Origin: Luteitalea sp.
GTDB taxonomy: Bacteria; Acidobacteriota; Vicinamibacteria; Vicinamibacterales; Vicinamibacteraceae
Assembly (NCBI GenBank): GCA_009377605.1
Contig: WHTT01000044.1
Coordinates: 1-51,701 of the forward strand
Length of the DNA: 51,701 bases
Direction: 5' to 3'
Of this stretch, positions 16,622 to 27,400 are shown piece after piece; position 1 is the first letter of the stretch, and each line of letters opens with the position of its first letter. The position numbers and the translations under genes were made by a program. The notes below the pieces were generated by a model. That model ran no database searches, was not told where the DNA came from, and was given only the letters and a program-made list of their open reading frames with translations.

Positions 16622-19471
16622 CTACCTTGCTTTCGACGGAGCGCCGACGAAGTTCGACGGCTCCGACAACACGCCGGCCGCATCCTCGGCGCGTACGACA
16701 TACAGCGATTGCAGCCAGGATGGCGCCATCTCCGAGAACTCGGTGTCGGTCGTGATCGCTGCCAGCTCGTACGGGAGCGGATACGCGTTCGGCAGCGGAT
16801 CCGTCTCGGCGTTCGTTGCGGCGGCGCCCATCTGTAGGCCATACCGTTTGGCTGCGTCGATCGCCACGCACAGGGACGTGGGCTTCTGATCCTTTCGGGC
16901 ACAGTAGGAATCGAGCTCCCCGGCGAGGATGCCCGGCAGCGTCGTCTTGATTTCCTTCCCGTCAGGGGTTGGTATCGTCAGCGTCGTTCTCTGTAGCAAC
17001 TGGTCGACGGGGAGGACGGCCGCTCGATAGACGCGGTACCGCACCGCGTCAGGTGAGGGCGTCCACGACAAGCGAACCACATCGGGCTGCGTGTCCGCTT
17101 CCAGGTTCGTCGGCGGCAGCGGCGATTCCTGCGTGGTCCCTACGGCGGCCTTGAAGATTTGAAATCCATCTCGCTGCCGAGCCGTGCCGATGACGAGACC
17201 TATCGGCGTTGACTCGAGACTGCGGACGCCGGAGTTATTGGGATCGCCCAATCCGGTCTGCGTGACAACTTCCCAATGGATACCGTCGGCCGTGCGGAAT
17301 AGGTCGAACCCGTATTGGTGACTGAACAGCTTGTCGAGAGGTTCCATGAATCCGAGCGACGGAAACAGGTACTGAAGTCCGATGCTCCAGTCCCAGGTGC
17401 CCAGATAGAGCTGCTCACCGTCGCTCGCCATGCGCCAGAAGTGTCCGTTGAACCAGCTGCCGAAGCCGTTGCCGAAGCCACTGAGCGGCGCCTTGTAGCC
17501 GTCAGGGGTGTTGCGCGGCTCACCGACGAGGAGGTCCCAGGTGTCATCGGGCCGGATTCGAATCAGCTCGGTGGGACGGTTCATTCCAACATAGAGATGG
17601 CCCTTGAACTCAGCGAAGCTGAGACCGTTGGGAGACCGAAACCTCTTGTCGGATTGATAGCCGCCCTTGGTCACAACCGGTACCCACTCGTAGGGCGGCG
17701 CTCCCTGCGCGTCCGTCTTGTACACGCCGTAGCCCTCGGGGCCATCGTCCTCCTCGGCCCCGGTCACTAGCGTCCCCAGGGAGCTGCCAATGCCGGTCGT
17801 GCAGTAGAGAGAGCCGGCAAAGGCTATGAGGTTCCATGCCGGGAACTCGTCGCGGGGCGGACTGACCTGCCGCCAGGCGTCGTTGCCGGCCGCCGGATCG
17901 GGCGACGCGACGACGACGCCCACACCGACGTAGTCGCCGATGGTGGCAAATAGCTGCCCGTTGTAGCTCACCAGCGATCGGAACGAGCGAAGCTTGGTCT
18001 GTTCGTCGACCAGCACGTTGCCGATCTCACCCAAGAACGTGCCGGGCTCCTGCGGGACCGGCGCCCAGCTCACGCCATCGACACTGCGCAAGAGACGCGG
18101 CGGCGCGTAGCCATCCGGCTCGAACGGCATCGGCTCGAACACGCTGCCGGACGTCACACCCCCGGCGTACAGCACCTCGGTCCCATCAGGCTCGACGAAG
18201 ACCTCCATCCCGCGAAAGCCGACATCACGCGCCGTCCGCGCGACGACGCGCCCCTGATCGTCGACCAGCGGAATGGTGTTGGGCGACTTGAACACGCGCA
18301 CCCACTGATTGGTCTCGGGCGTGTACTGCCAGATCTCTGCGCCGAGTGACCTGACGAGATCTGGGTAGTCTGGACACTGTCCGGTGTTGACGGCAGAGGG
18401 ATAGACATTCGTGCCGATGCGCACATCGGACGTCAGCACACTCATGCAGAGCGCCTCGCTGGCGGTGCCCACATAGAGCTTGCCCTTGAACCATTTCACC
18501 GACCAGGCCCAGGTGCTGTGCTCGCTCCCTCCGAACTCGCTCAAGCCGTTGGTGGCAACTCGATTGAAGATCTGCAGCGTGTTCTCGAGCCCATGGATGC
18601 GCGCCCGAATCTTTGTGAAGACCCTGGTTCCCGTATCCGTGTCGAAGTGATGCGTTGGAATCACACCCAGGTCGGTCGCGAACTCGGGCGACAGGCGCGA
18701 GCGACCGACCGTGACGAAACCATCGTTGCTCGCGTCGAGGTGCGTCCCGGGCACGAGGTCGCGCAGAAGGCCTCCGGTCACGAGGGTGACGACATTGGTG
18801 GTGTGCCTGTTGCCGGTGGTCGTGAAGAAGGGGATGCCGAGCTTCCGCAGGATCGGGTCCGCCAGCTCGCGGAAGCCCTCCATGTTCGACGTTCGCAGGG
18901 AATTGACGGCAGGCGTCAACAGGTTGAGCTTCTGCGCGAGCTGCGGGTGCTCGAACGCCCAGTCAGCCAACTCGGTTCCGTGATTGGGAGACGAGATCGT
19001 GAAGACCGCACGCACGAGCGCCGCGGTCGCCGGATCGAGCATTGCCGCCTGGATGTCGACACCGCCTTTGGAGTGGCCGATCAGATAGAGCTTCTGAGCG
19101 CGGTAGTGACGCAGGATGCGCGGGAGCCGCCACCGCAGCGCCACGGCGTTGACCTCGATGCTTTCGTGATTGGGCGTTCCGTCTGGGCTCAGACTGATAA
19201 ACGCGGTTCGATAAGCGGCCAGGTACGCCAGTGCGTACATGTCGTTGTTGCGCCACCAGTACCGTGCCGTCCCGCCGAACCCGTGCACGAAGACCAGCAC
19301 GGGAGCGGTGGTCGCAGTGGGCAACGCACCGCCGTAGAAGACATTCGTATAGATCAGATCTCGGACCGGCTCTGGAATCTCTGCCTGTTGTCCTTGAGCG
19401 GCGGCGGATCCTCGCCCGATGACGAGGATGAGCACCAGCCCCACGAGCGGCGTGACACGTCGATGTGGCAT
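16622..19471 (-). CDS. Secreted lipase-like hydrolase with beta-propeller and fibronectin-type region
   Basis: 949 residues. The ATG at 19471 has AGGTG upstream; a GTG at 19483 is the alternative. A signal peptide (about 1-26, ending SAAAQG) is followed by an alpha/beta hydrolase domain: VLVFVHGFGG near 58-67 and the nucleophile elbow LIGHSKGGVD with Ser134, as in PGAP1/lipase-type enzymes. The middle (about 330-770) has repeated kelch/sortilin-like beta-sheet segments. PTNLEADTQPDVVRLSW, then VRYRVYRA, at about 785-830 looks like a fibronectin type III domain. It is predicted exported. Its place between the synthase and ACP genes is unusual and may reflect outer processing of the product. 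Confidence 0.8.
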   Translation of the reverse strand: MPHRRVTPLVGLVLILVIGRGSAAAQGQQAEIPEPVRDLIYTNVFYGGALPTATTAPVLVFVHGFGGTARYWWRNNDMYALAYLAAYRTAFISLSPDGTPNHESIEVNAVALRWRLPRILRHYRAQKLYLIGHSKGGVDIQAAMLDPATAALVRAVFTISSPNHGTELADWAFEHPQLAQKLNLLTPAVNSLRTSNMEGFRELADPILRKLGIPFFTTTGNRHTTNVVTLVTGGLLRDLVPGTHLDASNDGFVTVGRSRLSPEFATDLGVIPTHHFDTDTGTRVFTKIRARIHGLENTLQIFNRVATNGLSEFGGSEHSTWAWSVKWFKGKLYVGTASEALCMSVLTSDVRIGTNVYPSAVNTGQCPDYPDLVRSLGAEIWQYTPETNQWVRVFKSPNTIPLVDDQGRVVARTARDVGFRGMEVFVEPDGTEVLYAGGVTSGSVFEPMPFEPDGYAPPRLLRSVDGVSWAPVPQEPGTFLGEIGNVLVDEQTKLRSFRSLVSYNGQLFATIGDYVGVGVVVASPDPAAGNDAWRQVSPPRDEFPAWNLIAFAGSLYCTTGIGSSLGTLVTGAEEDDGPEGYGVYKTDAQGAPPYEWVPVVTKGGYQSDKRFRSPNGLSFAEFKGHLYVGMNRPTELIRIRPDDTWDLLVGEPRNTPDGYKAPLSGFGNGFGSWFNGHFWRMASDGEQLYLGTWDWSIGLQYLFPSLGFMEPLDKLFSHQYGFDLFRTADGIHWEVVTQTGLGDPNNSGVRSLESTPIGLVIGTARQRDGFQIFKAAVGTTQESPLPPTNLEADTQPDVVRLSWTPSPDAVRYRVYRAAVLPVDQLLQRTTLTIPTPDGKEIKTTLPGILAGELDSYCARKDQKPTSLCVAIDAAKRYGLQMGAAATNAETDPLPNAYPLPYELAAITTDTEFSEMAPSWLQSLYVVRAEDAAGVLSEPSNFVGAPSKAR

Positions 19472-19495
19472 CTCGCACCTCACATTGCTGTTTCT

Positions 19496-22400
19496 TCAGT
19501 CTCCCGCGCCTCGACCGCTCTCTGCGAGCTTCGTCGAGGCGGCCTCAGCGAGCCGCGCATCCGGCGCGGCAATCACGATCGCCGTAATGAGATCGTCCTC
19601 TCGTCTCGTGAACGCTCGAAGCGGCCCGCCGGACAGCAGCGGCACCCGCTCGGCAAGGTCCGCGCGCGGCTGAATCGTCACCCCGCCGGCATCGGCGTCC
19701 ACGTCTCGCACGCTGAGTGACAGCAGCCCGTGCGACAGGCCGAGACCGAGGGCTTTGCCCGCCGCCTCCTTCGCGCACCACCCGCGAAGCAGCCACTCGT
19801 CGGTCGGTCCCGCAACATTCGTCAGGCGGCCGAGCTCTTCTTGATCGAAGGCGGCCGTCTCGAAACCGTCGTGCCGCCTGCTCACCCGCTCGACATCGAT
19901 GCCGACGAGCTTGTCTGCATCGAACGTCGCGAGGGCCACGGCGGCTCCTTGCACGTGTGAGATGGAAACAGCGACCGTGCATCCCAGCGCCGCTTGCCAG
20001 GAGCCGCTCACACATGGACGGCCGGATTCGGCCGGCAAGACTTCCACATCGGCCGGGCAGAGGTCGACCCCAAAGCGCTCGGCGATGAGCCGCCGAACGG
20101 CGTCTTTTGCGACGACCCGCCCCAGCAGCCATTCGCATCGCCGTGCAGGCGCGGCTGGCAGCCCGCGCCAGCGCTCGCGCTCCCGGCGGCTCAAAACCAG
20201 GTGCGCCACCACGTTCAGCCAAATCGCACCGTGACCCAGGAGGAGCGTCTCCGGAAGATCGTCGAGGCGACTGCATGCCACTTCGTCTGGAGGAGCAACG
20301 CCGTCGATGGACGTCTGCCACGAGCGACTCAGATAGGTGCGCTGCGGGTCGACTTGCAGCGAGACGAGGGGCCGTGGCAGGCGAAATCGCCGATCCTCCC
20401 AACCTTCGACTTCGCAGTAAACGGCGCCCGCGGCGTCGACCAGAGCAAAGTCGCAGCGAGTCTGGTCATCGCCAAGGGCGCCGGCACGGAGCCGGCAGGT
20501 CATCTGCGAGCCAGACGAAGGAACAGGACCATACAGCCGCAACGAGCTCACTCGATACGGGAACACGTCCACCCCAGTCTCGAGGCGCTCCTTCGCCCAG
20601 AACGCCAGCACTTGACCCGCGCCGTCCAGAAGCACCGGATCCATGAGGAAGCGAGGCTCGGGCCGGGAGGCGAACAGCCCGTGGGTCGTGAGCGTCTGCA
20701 ACGTGGCACTCGCGCCGTCGCTGCCGGCTCGATCCACGGACCGCACAGAACGGAACGCGGGACCATGGAACATTCCGTCGCGATACAGCCGATCCGATGT
20801 CCACTCCGACGGCCGCTCGTCGGTCAACGCGAAGGAATCGGCAAGCCTCGGCGCAGGATAGGCATCAGCAAACAGCAGCGTCCCCTCGACGAACACCATT
20901 CGACTCGCCTGACGGCCCGCCTCCGGCGGGCCGTCAGGCTCGCTCATGGCAAGCCGTTTCCTGTTTCCCGATTCCTGATCCCCGATCCCTTCGATCTTGG
21001 CGTGCACCTCGCCGCGATGTCCCGATGTCGCCTCGGCCGTCACGCGCAGCGTGACAAGACCATCGTCGAGCGCAATCCACCGATATGCTCGGACGTCTCT
21101 CATCCCGACGAAGAGCCGGCGGTCTTGAAGGAGCGAGGCCACCTCCGCGAGGATCTCCATGCTGACGGTCAAGGGCACCACGGGCAGCGCGTCCAGCTCC
21201 GGGTCGTCGGCAGACACCTGTCGACCCAGAACGTGATCTCGAATCCACCGGTCTTCCGTGGGATCGATCCGCCGCGTGGCAACGACGCGCCGGCCGGGAA
21301 CGAGCTCCTCGACGTCTCCGATGAACGGAGGGGCGTCAAGGACGGCCATCGGACGTGCCACCGAATTTCCCGAACCGCGGTGCGCAGGGCGTCGTCTCAG
21401 ATACTTGCCGAGGACATTCGCCTGCAGGCGGAGGAAGCGGTCCATGGTCTCGAGATGCTCGAGCATCGGTGACGAGAGAGAGGGCGAGGGGGTTATAGGC
21501 CCCTCGCTACCACGTAACGCTGACGGCGGGCGGGCTGGTGGGACATCGTGTGCCGGCGCAGCGGTCTCCTTCGTACGGGTTGCGAGACCCGGAAGCACGA
21601 AGTCCGCGGGAAGGCGAAGCGGCTGCAACCCGGTCTTGAGGCGCAAGCGACGAGACGGTTTCGCTGGACGGACTGGTTTGGCACCCGACGCGAGATCCAC
21701 CCGCTTCGGATCGCGTCGTGCGTACAGGGCCGCGAGGTCCATCGGCACACCCTGCGCCACCAGCTGACCGAGTAAATGATTGAGCTGGGTAATGCCAGAG
21801 CGATGCGCCGTGTTGGACGGAATGGCCATGTACGTGCGACCGCGCAATGTATCCTCGATGAAGCCCGTGAGATTGGACTTCGGCCCGACTTCGACGAAGA
21901 TGCGGGCACCACGGGCGTACATGGCCTCGACGGTGTCTCGGAAGCGAACGGCGCGAGCCCACTGTGACGCCACCAGCGATCGCACGCCATCGGGATCCGA
22001 TGGCAGGGGCTGCGCCGTTACACAGGAGTACACTTCGACATCGGACGGCCCTATCCGCACGCGATCGAAATACGCACGCAGCGGCTCGCAAAAGCTTTCG
22101 AACCACGGGGTGTGGTAAGCCCGCTGGAAGGGAAGACGCTGACAAATAGCGCGAAGCGCCTGTAGCTCCCGCATGGCTGCCTCCACGCTCGCGTCCGTGC
22201 CACAGAGAACGACCTGATGAGGGCAATTGTCAAGCGCGATATGCAAGGAGCCACCGCTCCGCTCGGTCAAGGATTCCAGAACGCTTCGGTCCACGCCGCC
22301 GACGGCTACCAGCACGCCACCAGGAATGTCATCGGATAGCTTCAGACGCTCGAATGACGCGTTCACGCCACGAACGTGCTCGATGAGCTCCTCCTCCGAG

Positions 22401-24457
22401 GCAACGCGAATGATGCCCGACGCGAGCAAGGCGGAGTGCTCGCCGGTGCTATGGCCCGTCATGAACCTGGGACGGATCTGCAGCGCTCCGAGCAGCGCCG
22501 CCATCGCCTGGTTGGCCGCGAAGACGGCCTCGGCTCCGGTGTCCATTTCCCACAGGCGGTCGGGTGCCTTTTTCTCGTGTGGAAAGATCACCTCGCTCGG
22601 CAAATAGCCGCGCGGATGGTCGATGAACGCCCGATCCATGAAGTCGAACGTCGCACGAACCACCGGAAAATGCAGGCAGAGGTCCGCCAGCATGTTTGGG
22701 TACTGCGAGCCCTCACCCGGAAAGACAAAGGCCACACTGCCTTGTTGGGCGAGCGGCTGGTCGAAGAAGTAGACCCCGTTGTTGTCTCGCAGTCGCGTAC
22801 AACGTGGGTCACGTAGCGCGGCCTCCGCGCGCTCGAGTTTTTGTGCCAGGTCCTGCGTTGTGCCGGCGACGATCGCGAGCCGAACGGGCCCGAGATCGGA
22901 ACCGACGTTGAGGGTAAAAGCGAGATCCTTCAATGCGACATCGCCCTGCGCGTCGACCAACGCTCGGAGCTCCGCAGCGGACTCGGCAAGGCCCGCTCGT
23001 GACGAGGCGGAGAGGATCACCAGCTCCGTTTCCCAGCGATGCGCAAAGCTGAAGGTCTCGGCGCCGGCGGGATGCTCCTCGAGCACGGCATGCGCGTTGA
23101 TACCGCCAAAGCCGAATGCGTTCACGCCGGCGCGGCGCGGCGTGTCGCGCCGGCCGTGCAGCCACGGTCGAGCCTCGCCGTTGATGTAGAAGCCGCTCGT
23201 GGCCAGGTCGAGCGCCGGATTCGGATCGTCGCAGTTGAGCGTGGGCGGCAGCACCTTGTGATGCAGGGCGAGCGCCACCTTGATCAGCGCGGCGATTCCA
23301 GACGCCGGCATGAGATGGCCAATCATCGACTTCACCGAGCCGAGTGCCCGCGTCGACCCGTTTGGCGTGCCGAACACTCGCCGCAGCGCTTCGATCTCGA
23401 CGGCGTCACCCACAACGGTACCCGTGCCGTGGGCTTCGAGCAGACCGATGGTCTGAGGGTCGATACCCGCGCCCTCGTACGCCCGTCGCAGCGCAAGCTC
23501 CTCACCTTCGACGCGCGGAGCGAGCGGTCCCAGGGCCCGTCCATCGCTCGCCGTGCCGATCTCCTTCAGCACGGCGTAGATGCGATTGCCGGCCCGCTCG
23601 GCATCCTCGAGACGCTTGAGCACGAGCATGCCGACACCTTCACCCAGCAGCGTGCCGTCGGCCGAGCGGTCGAACGGGCGAATCTGGCCCGTCCGTGAAA
23701 TCGCCTTGAGCTGGCAGAAGATCATCGTGATGACCGGCGGCGTCGACGCATGCACGCCGCCGACCACTGCCAGATCGCAGCGCCCGCTCCGCAGGTCGCG
23801 CATCCCCAGATCCACGGCGACCAATGACGAGGCACACGCCGCGTCGACGATGTAGTTCGGTCCCATCAGGTCGAGCCGGTTCGCTATTCGCCCGCTGATG
23901 ATGTTCGGGACGAGCGCTGGCGCCGTCTCCGCATGAAACGGTGGAAGGCTGGACTTCAGCGCCTGCTTCACCGCCACGAGCTCCTCGCCTGTGTGCTCCG
24001 GGTGCAGCTGCTTCAGGATGCGCAGGACCTGATCAACGATGATGCCGTGCTGGATCGCCGTGGTGTTCCCTCGATTGACGTAGGAGCCACGGCCGATGAT
24101 CACTTCGGACTTGGCGCCCGCGATGTCCGTCGCCAGATAACCGGCGTCCTTCAAGGCTTCATGGGCCGCACGGAGCGCCAGGAAATGATCCGGCTCGCCG
24201 CCGTCGACGGCGTTCGGCATCACGCCGTGCTCGAGCGGATCGAACTCGGCCAGGTTGCCGAGATAGCCGCCCCGGCTGCAGTAGATCCGATCGTTGGCGT
24301 CGACATCCGGGTCTAGGAAGAGCTCCGCTTCCCAGTCGGCGGGCGGATCGCCAATGGCGCTCACCTTGGCCAGGATGTTCTCCCAGTACTCCTGCACGTT
24401 CCGCGCGCCCGGAAAGACGCACGCCATGCCGACGATGGCGACATCCGGAGGCGTCAT
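19496..24457 (-). CDS. Iterative synthase B: KS-AT-DH-phosphopantetheinyl transferase
   Basis: 1653 residues; the ATG at 24457 overlaps the stop of synthase A as ATGA. Domains: KS about 4-465 with Cys208 (DAACAS), His343 (EAHGTGT) and His381 (KSMIGH), all intact. AT about 574-915 with Ser670 in GHSTGEH and His782. A Pro/Ser-rich linker runs 925-1000. A PKS-type dehydratase spans about 1040-1365, with His1075 in RDHVLG and Asp1278-Gln1282 in LLDGAGQ. A C-terminal phosphopantetheinyl transferase (about 1395-1640) shows SISHVQG, GIDVERV and WCAKEAAGKALG. It supplies dehydration and ACP activation for synthase A. A repeat insertion at 1172-1186 lies within DH. The architecture recalls a split enediyne or PUFA-type synthase. 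Confidence 0.93.
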   Translation of the reverse strand: MTPPDVAIVGMACVFPGARNVQEYWENILAKVSAIGDPPADWEAELFLDPDVDANDRIYCSRGGYLGNLAEFDPLEHGVMPNAVDGGEPDHFLALRAAHEALKDAGYLATDIAGAKSEVIIGRGSYVNRGNTTAIQHGIIVDQVLRILKQLHPEHTGEELVAVKQALKSSLPPFHAETAPALVPNIISGRIANRLDLMGPNYIVDAACASSLVAVDLGMRDLRSGRCDLAVVGGVHASTPPVITMIFCQLKAISRTGQIRPFDRSADGTLLGEGVGMLVLKRLEDAERAGNRIYAVLKEIGTASDGRALGPLAPRVEGEELALRRAYEGAGIDPQTIGLLEAHGTGTVVGDAVEIEALRRVFGTPNGSTRALGSVKSMIGHLMPASGIAALIKVALALHHKVLPPTLNCDDPNPALDLATSGFYINGEARPWLHGRRDTPRRAGVNAFGFGGINAHAVLEEHPAGAETFSFAHRWETELVILSASSRAGLAESAAELRALVDAQGDVALKDLAFTLNVGSDLGPVRLAIVAGTTQDLAQKLERAEAALRDPRCTRLRDNNGVYFFDQPLAQQGSVAFVFPGEGSQYPNMLADLCLHFPVVRATFDFMDRAFIDHPRGYLPSEVIFPHEKKAPDRLWEMDTGAEAVFAANQAMAALLGALQIRPRFMTGHSTGEHSALLASGIIRVASEEELIEHVRGVNASFERLKLSDDIPGGVLVAVGGVDRSVLESLTERSGGSLHIALDNCPHQVVLCGTDASVEAAMRELQALRAICQRLPFQRAYHTPWFESFCEPLRAYFDRVRIGPSDVEVYSCVTAQPLPSDPDGVRSLVASQWARAVRFRDTVEAMYARGARIFVEVGPKSNLTGFIEDTLRGRTYMAIPSNTAHRSGITQLNHLLGQLVAQGVPMDLAALYARRDPKRVDLASGAKPVRPAKPSRRLRLKTGLQPLRLPADFVLPGLATRTKETAAPAHDVPPARPPSALRGSEGPITPSPSLSSPMLEHLETMDRFLRLQANVLGKYLRRRPAHRGSGNSVARPMAVLDAPPFIGDVEELVPGRRVVATRRIDPTEDRWIRDHVLGRQVSADDPELDALPVVPLTVSMEILAEVASLLQDRRLFVGMRDVRAYRWIALDDGLVTLRVTAEATSGHRGEVHAKIEGIGDQESGNRKRLAMSEPDGPPEAGRQASRMVFVEGTLLFADAYPAPRLADSFALTDERPSEWTSDRLYRDGMFHGPAFRSVRSVDRAGSDGASATLQTLTTHGLFASRPEPRFLMDPVLLDGAGQVLAFWAKERLETGVDVFPYRVSSLRLYGPVPSSGSQMTCRLRAGALGDDQTRCDFALVDAAGAVYCEVEGWEDRRFRLPRPLVSLQVDPQRTYLSRSWQTSIDGVAPPDEVACSRLDDLPETLLLGHGAIWLNVVAHLVLSRRERERWRGLPAAPARRCEWLLGRVVAKDAVRRLIAERFGVDLCPADVEVLPAESGRPCVSGSWQAALGCTVAVSISHVQGAAVALATFDADKLVGIDVERVSRRHDGFETAAFDQEELGRLTNVAGPTDEWLLRGWCAKEAAGKALGLGLSHGLLSLSVRDVDADAGGVTIQPRADLAERVPLLSGGPLRAFTRREDDLITAIVIAAPDARLAEAASTKLAESGRGAGD
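20907..20939. repeat. 15-bp perfect hairpin inside synthase B DH region
   Basis: CCTGACGGCCCGCC-TCC-GGCGGGCCGTCAGG, extended by one more G-C pair, lies in frame inside the coding region and encodes about residues 1172-1182. Just beside it, 20970-20982 carries GATTCCTGATCCC, whose complement GGGATCAGGAATC recurs at the 3' end of the sulfotransferase gene (34973-34985). Confidence 0.75.
21480..21530. repeat. Dispersed repeat in AT-DH linker of synthase B
   Basis: GGCGAGGG, then GGCCCCTCGCTAC, forms a loose inverted repeat. The 13-base GGCCCCTCGCTAC also occurs at about 117-129. It encodes part of the Pro/Ser linker at about residues 978-996. Confidence 0.5.
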
Positions 24458-27400
24458 GCAGTCTTCTCCAACTCGGCCTGCGACAGCCCTGCCCCCTGCT
24501 GTGTGGTGCGCAGCCACGGCCCATCGCCAAACGCGACAATCGCATCCGCGCGGTTGGGATTGGTCAACTCCTGGATCGTGGCGTTGGCCCCCTCTTCGAT
24601 GGCGATTGGCTCGACACCGCGCGCGCGAAACTGAGCGTGAACATCCGGCGACGCCATGCCGGCGCCAGCCCACGGCCCCCAATTCAATGCCACCACGCGC
24701 CCCGGCCACCGTGTCGACAGCCGCGCGGCGAACCCGTTGAGGATGCCGTTTGCCGCGGCATAGTCGAACTGTCCACGATTGCCGAACGTCGCGGTCACCG
24801 ACGACATCAGCGCCAAGGCTCTCAGGCTCTCCGGCCGGAGCAGACGCGACAGGAGAAAGACACTGTCGGCCTTGGTATGCACGACGCGGTCGAATGAGTC
24901 GGGTGTCTTGTCGCCAATCAAACGGTCCTCGATGACGCCCGCCCCGTGCACGACGACGTCGAGCCGCCCGTACTGGCGGTAGATCTCGTCGATCACACCT
25001 CCGAAGCCCGCTTCGTCGCGCACGTCGACCTGCCGATAGACCACGTGACTGCCGGCGTCGCGCAAGCGCGCGAGGTTCCGCGCAATCTCGCGGCGGCTGA
25101 GCAGATCGCGCCAAGCGCGCTGGACGTCGACAGGGCGCACATGGGGATCGCCCGCCCGCAGCGACGCCGCCAGCGCCGTCTTCAACCGCTGAGGATCCTC
25201 GATGCTTGCCGTTTCAATGGGCTCGTTGCCGAATGGCTCCGGCGCGCGACCCACCAACACGAGCGTCGGGCGGTAACGGCGCGCCAGCGCGTAGGCGACC
25301 TCTGCCGTGATTCCTCTGGCGCCGCCCGTGAGCAGCACGACCCCGTTCGAATCGATGCAGGGCACCGCCGAGATTCCAGACACGTCGAGCGGCGCGGGCA
25401 CCGGCGCAACGGTGACGCGTCGCCCTGACTCGTAGCCCACCGCCAGCGTGCGGTCATCACTGGCAATCTCGTCGAACACCCGCCGGCTGAGCACCGAGAC
25501 CGGCTCTCTCGAATCCAGATCGATCGCCTTGCACCGAACAGGCAGCTCCAACGCCAAGGTGCGGATCGTGGCTACGACACCAGCGTGCGTCGGGATGATG
25601 GAGGGCGACGGCTTCGTGCCCAGTGCGCCGCCCATGCTCGTGACCGCGGCGAGAAACGTTCCTCCGGTGCCGTCGGGCCGCTCGAGGTCCGGCCGCGCCG
25701 CGCGCACGACCGCATACAGGCTGGTGATGTCGTGTCGCACGCGAGCGCGCCATGCCTCGAGGCTCAGCTCTTCCAGCGGCGCCCACGGCGCGAGTGGAAG
25801 CAGATGCAGAACTCCACCGATTGGTCCATGGTCTCGGCGGATCTGATCCAGCACGCGAGCCACACACTCGGGATCGGTGACGTCCGTCTCGTAGACCCCG
25901 GGCCGAGCCGCCGCCTCCTTCGCGCCTTGGCGCAGCACGACTGGACGCTCGCCGCGAGCGCGCAGCTCGGCCGCAATCTGATGGGCAACGCCGCATTCGT
26001 CATCGGTAATCACGGACACGCGTCCGGGCGAGAGTGCGGAAGCCGCGCCGACCAGCGGCGTGTCACACGAGACCAACGTCAAACGCGGCAGGTCGCTGGA
26101 CGCGAACACCGCGCTCTCATCCGCGGCGCGTTCCGGCTCCTGCGATGCTGGTCCATCTGCCGTTTCGCCGCGCCGGCGTGGCGTCTCGCGGCCCGGTCCT
26201 GGCGGCTCCGGTTCGCCATCCCCCGCCCCGGTCAGCTCGCGAGTCAGCTCACGAAGGGTCTTCAATCGCGTCAGCCGATCCATGAGTCCCTGGACGTTGG
26301 TCTGCTCCGCCGGCGTCGACTGTCGCTGGAAGGCGCTGAGAATCTCCACCCGTTTGATCGAATCGATGCCGAGGTCCGCCTCCATGTCCAGATCGAGATC
26401 GAGCATCTCGATCGGATAGCCGGTCCGATCGCTCACGATCCGGAGAAGCCGCGCGACGACGCTTTCCGCGTGGTCCTCCTCCGCGACCTCTGCAGCGGCG
26501 CGTGGTTCCGCTGCAACCGGAGCAGACATGCTCTCCGTGATAGCGGGTTGCGGCGAGGCCGAGGAGACGGCCTCGGAAGATGGGACCGCGTCGTTGGCGG
26601 CTCTGAAGGGCTGTCGTACAGGAGGTGAAGCTACCGCGGGTGCAGCGACGGGCCAATCCGCGTCTTGCATGCCCTCCGCGGATCGCCCTTGCAGAAACGC
26701 CGTCATGACCGTGGCTTGCGTGTCGAGGAATTGCCGCATGACCTGCTGAAACTGGGCCAGCACTTCTTCTTCGCCGCCGCGCTGAACGGAGGGGCCAGGG
26801 ACCAGGGGCGAGGGAGGAGGGGCAAGAGGCGACGGGCGAGGGGCGACGGGCGAGGTTTGAGGTTCGAGGTTCGAGGTTCGAGGTTCAGGGGTGGCCGGGG
26901 GGTGAGGCTTGGCCATAGCAGGGATCTCCTTCCCACGATCCGTCGCGACGGCCTTGACTTCGGCCGGGCGGGCACGTCCACCATTGACCAACCACAGCGC
27001 CGACCCGCGACGTGTGCCATCGGCCCGACCGGTCAGGCGACCGAGGTCGACCCGCTCGGTGACGCGGTCGCTGAACAACGCTTCGAAGTCCACGGGAACG
27101 CCGTGTGCCGCCAGCTGGCCGATGGTGTGCAGGAGCTGCACCAAGCCATCGGGGCCCGAGCCATCGATCGAGAGCACCAGGCCGTCGCGTTGGTCGAGGA
27201 TTTGCCTGGCGAGAGCCGAGAGCGTCGTCCCCGGCCCGACCTCCAAGAAGAGCCGCGCACCGGCGTCGTACATCGCCGTAATTTCATCGACGAAGCGGAC
27301 GGGCCGTATCAGATGCTCAGCGAGCAGCTGCGCGACCTCTCCCGGATCATCGGGATAGGGCGCTCCCAGAGAATTCGAATAGACCGGTATCCGCGGCCGC

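Noticed and set aside
24454-25114. Long N-terminal extension of synthase B upstream of 24457
   Set aside because: It is an Arg-rich out-of-frame reading of the KR domain of synthase A. The real start is the overlapping ATG directly before the KS.
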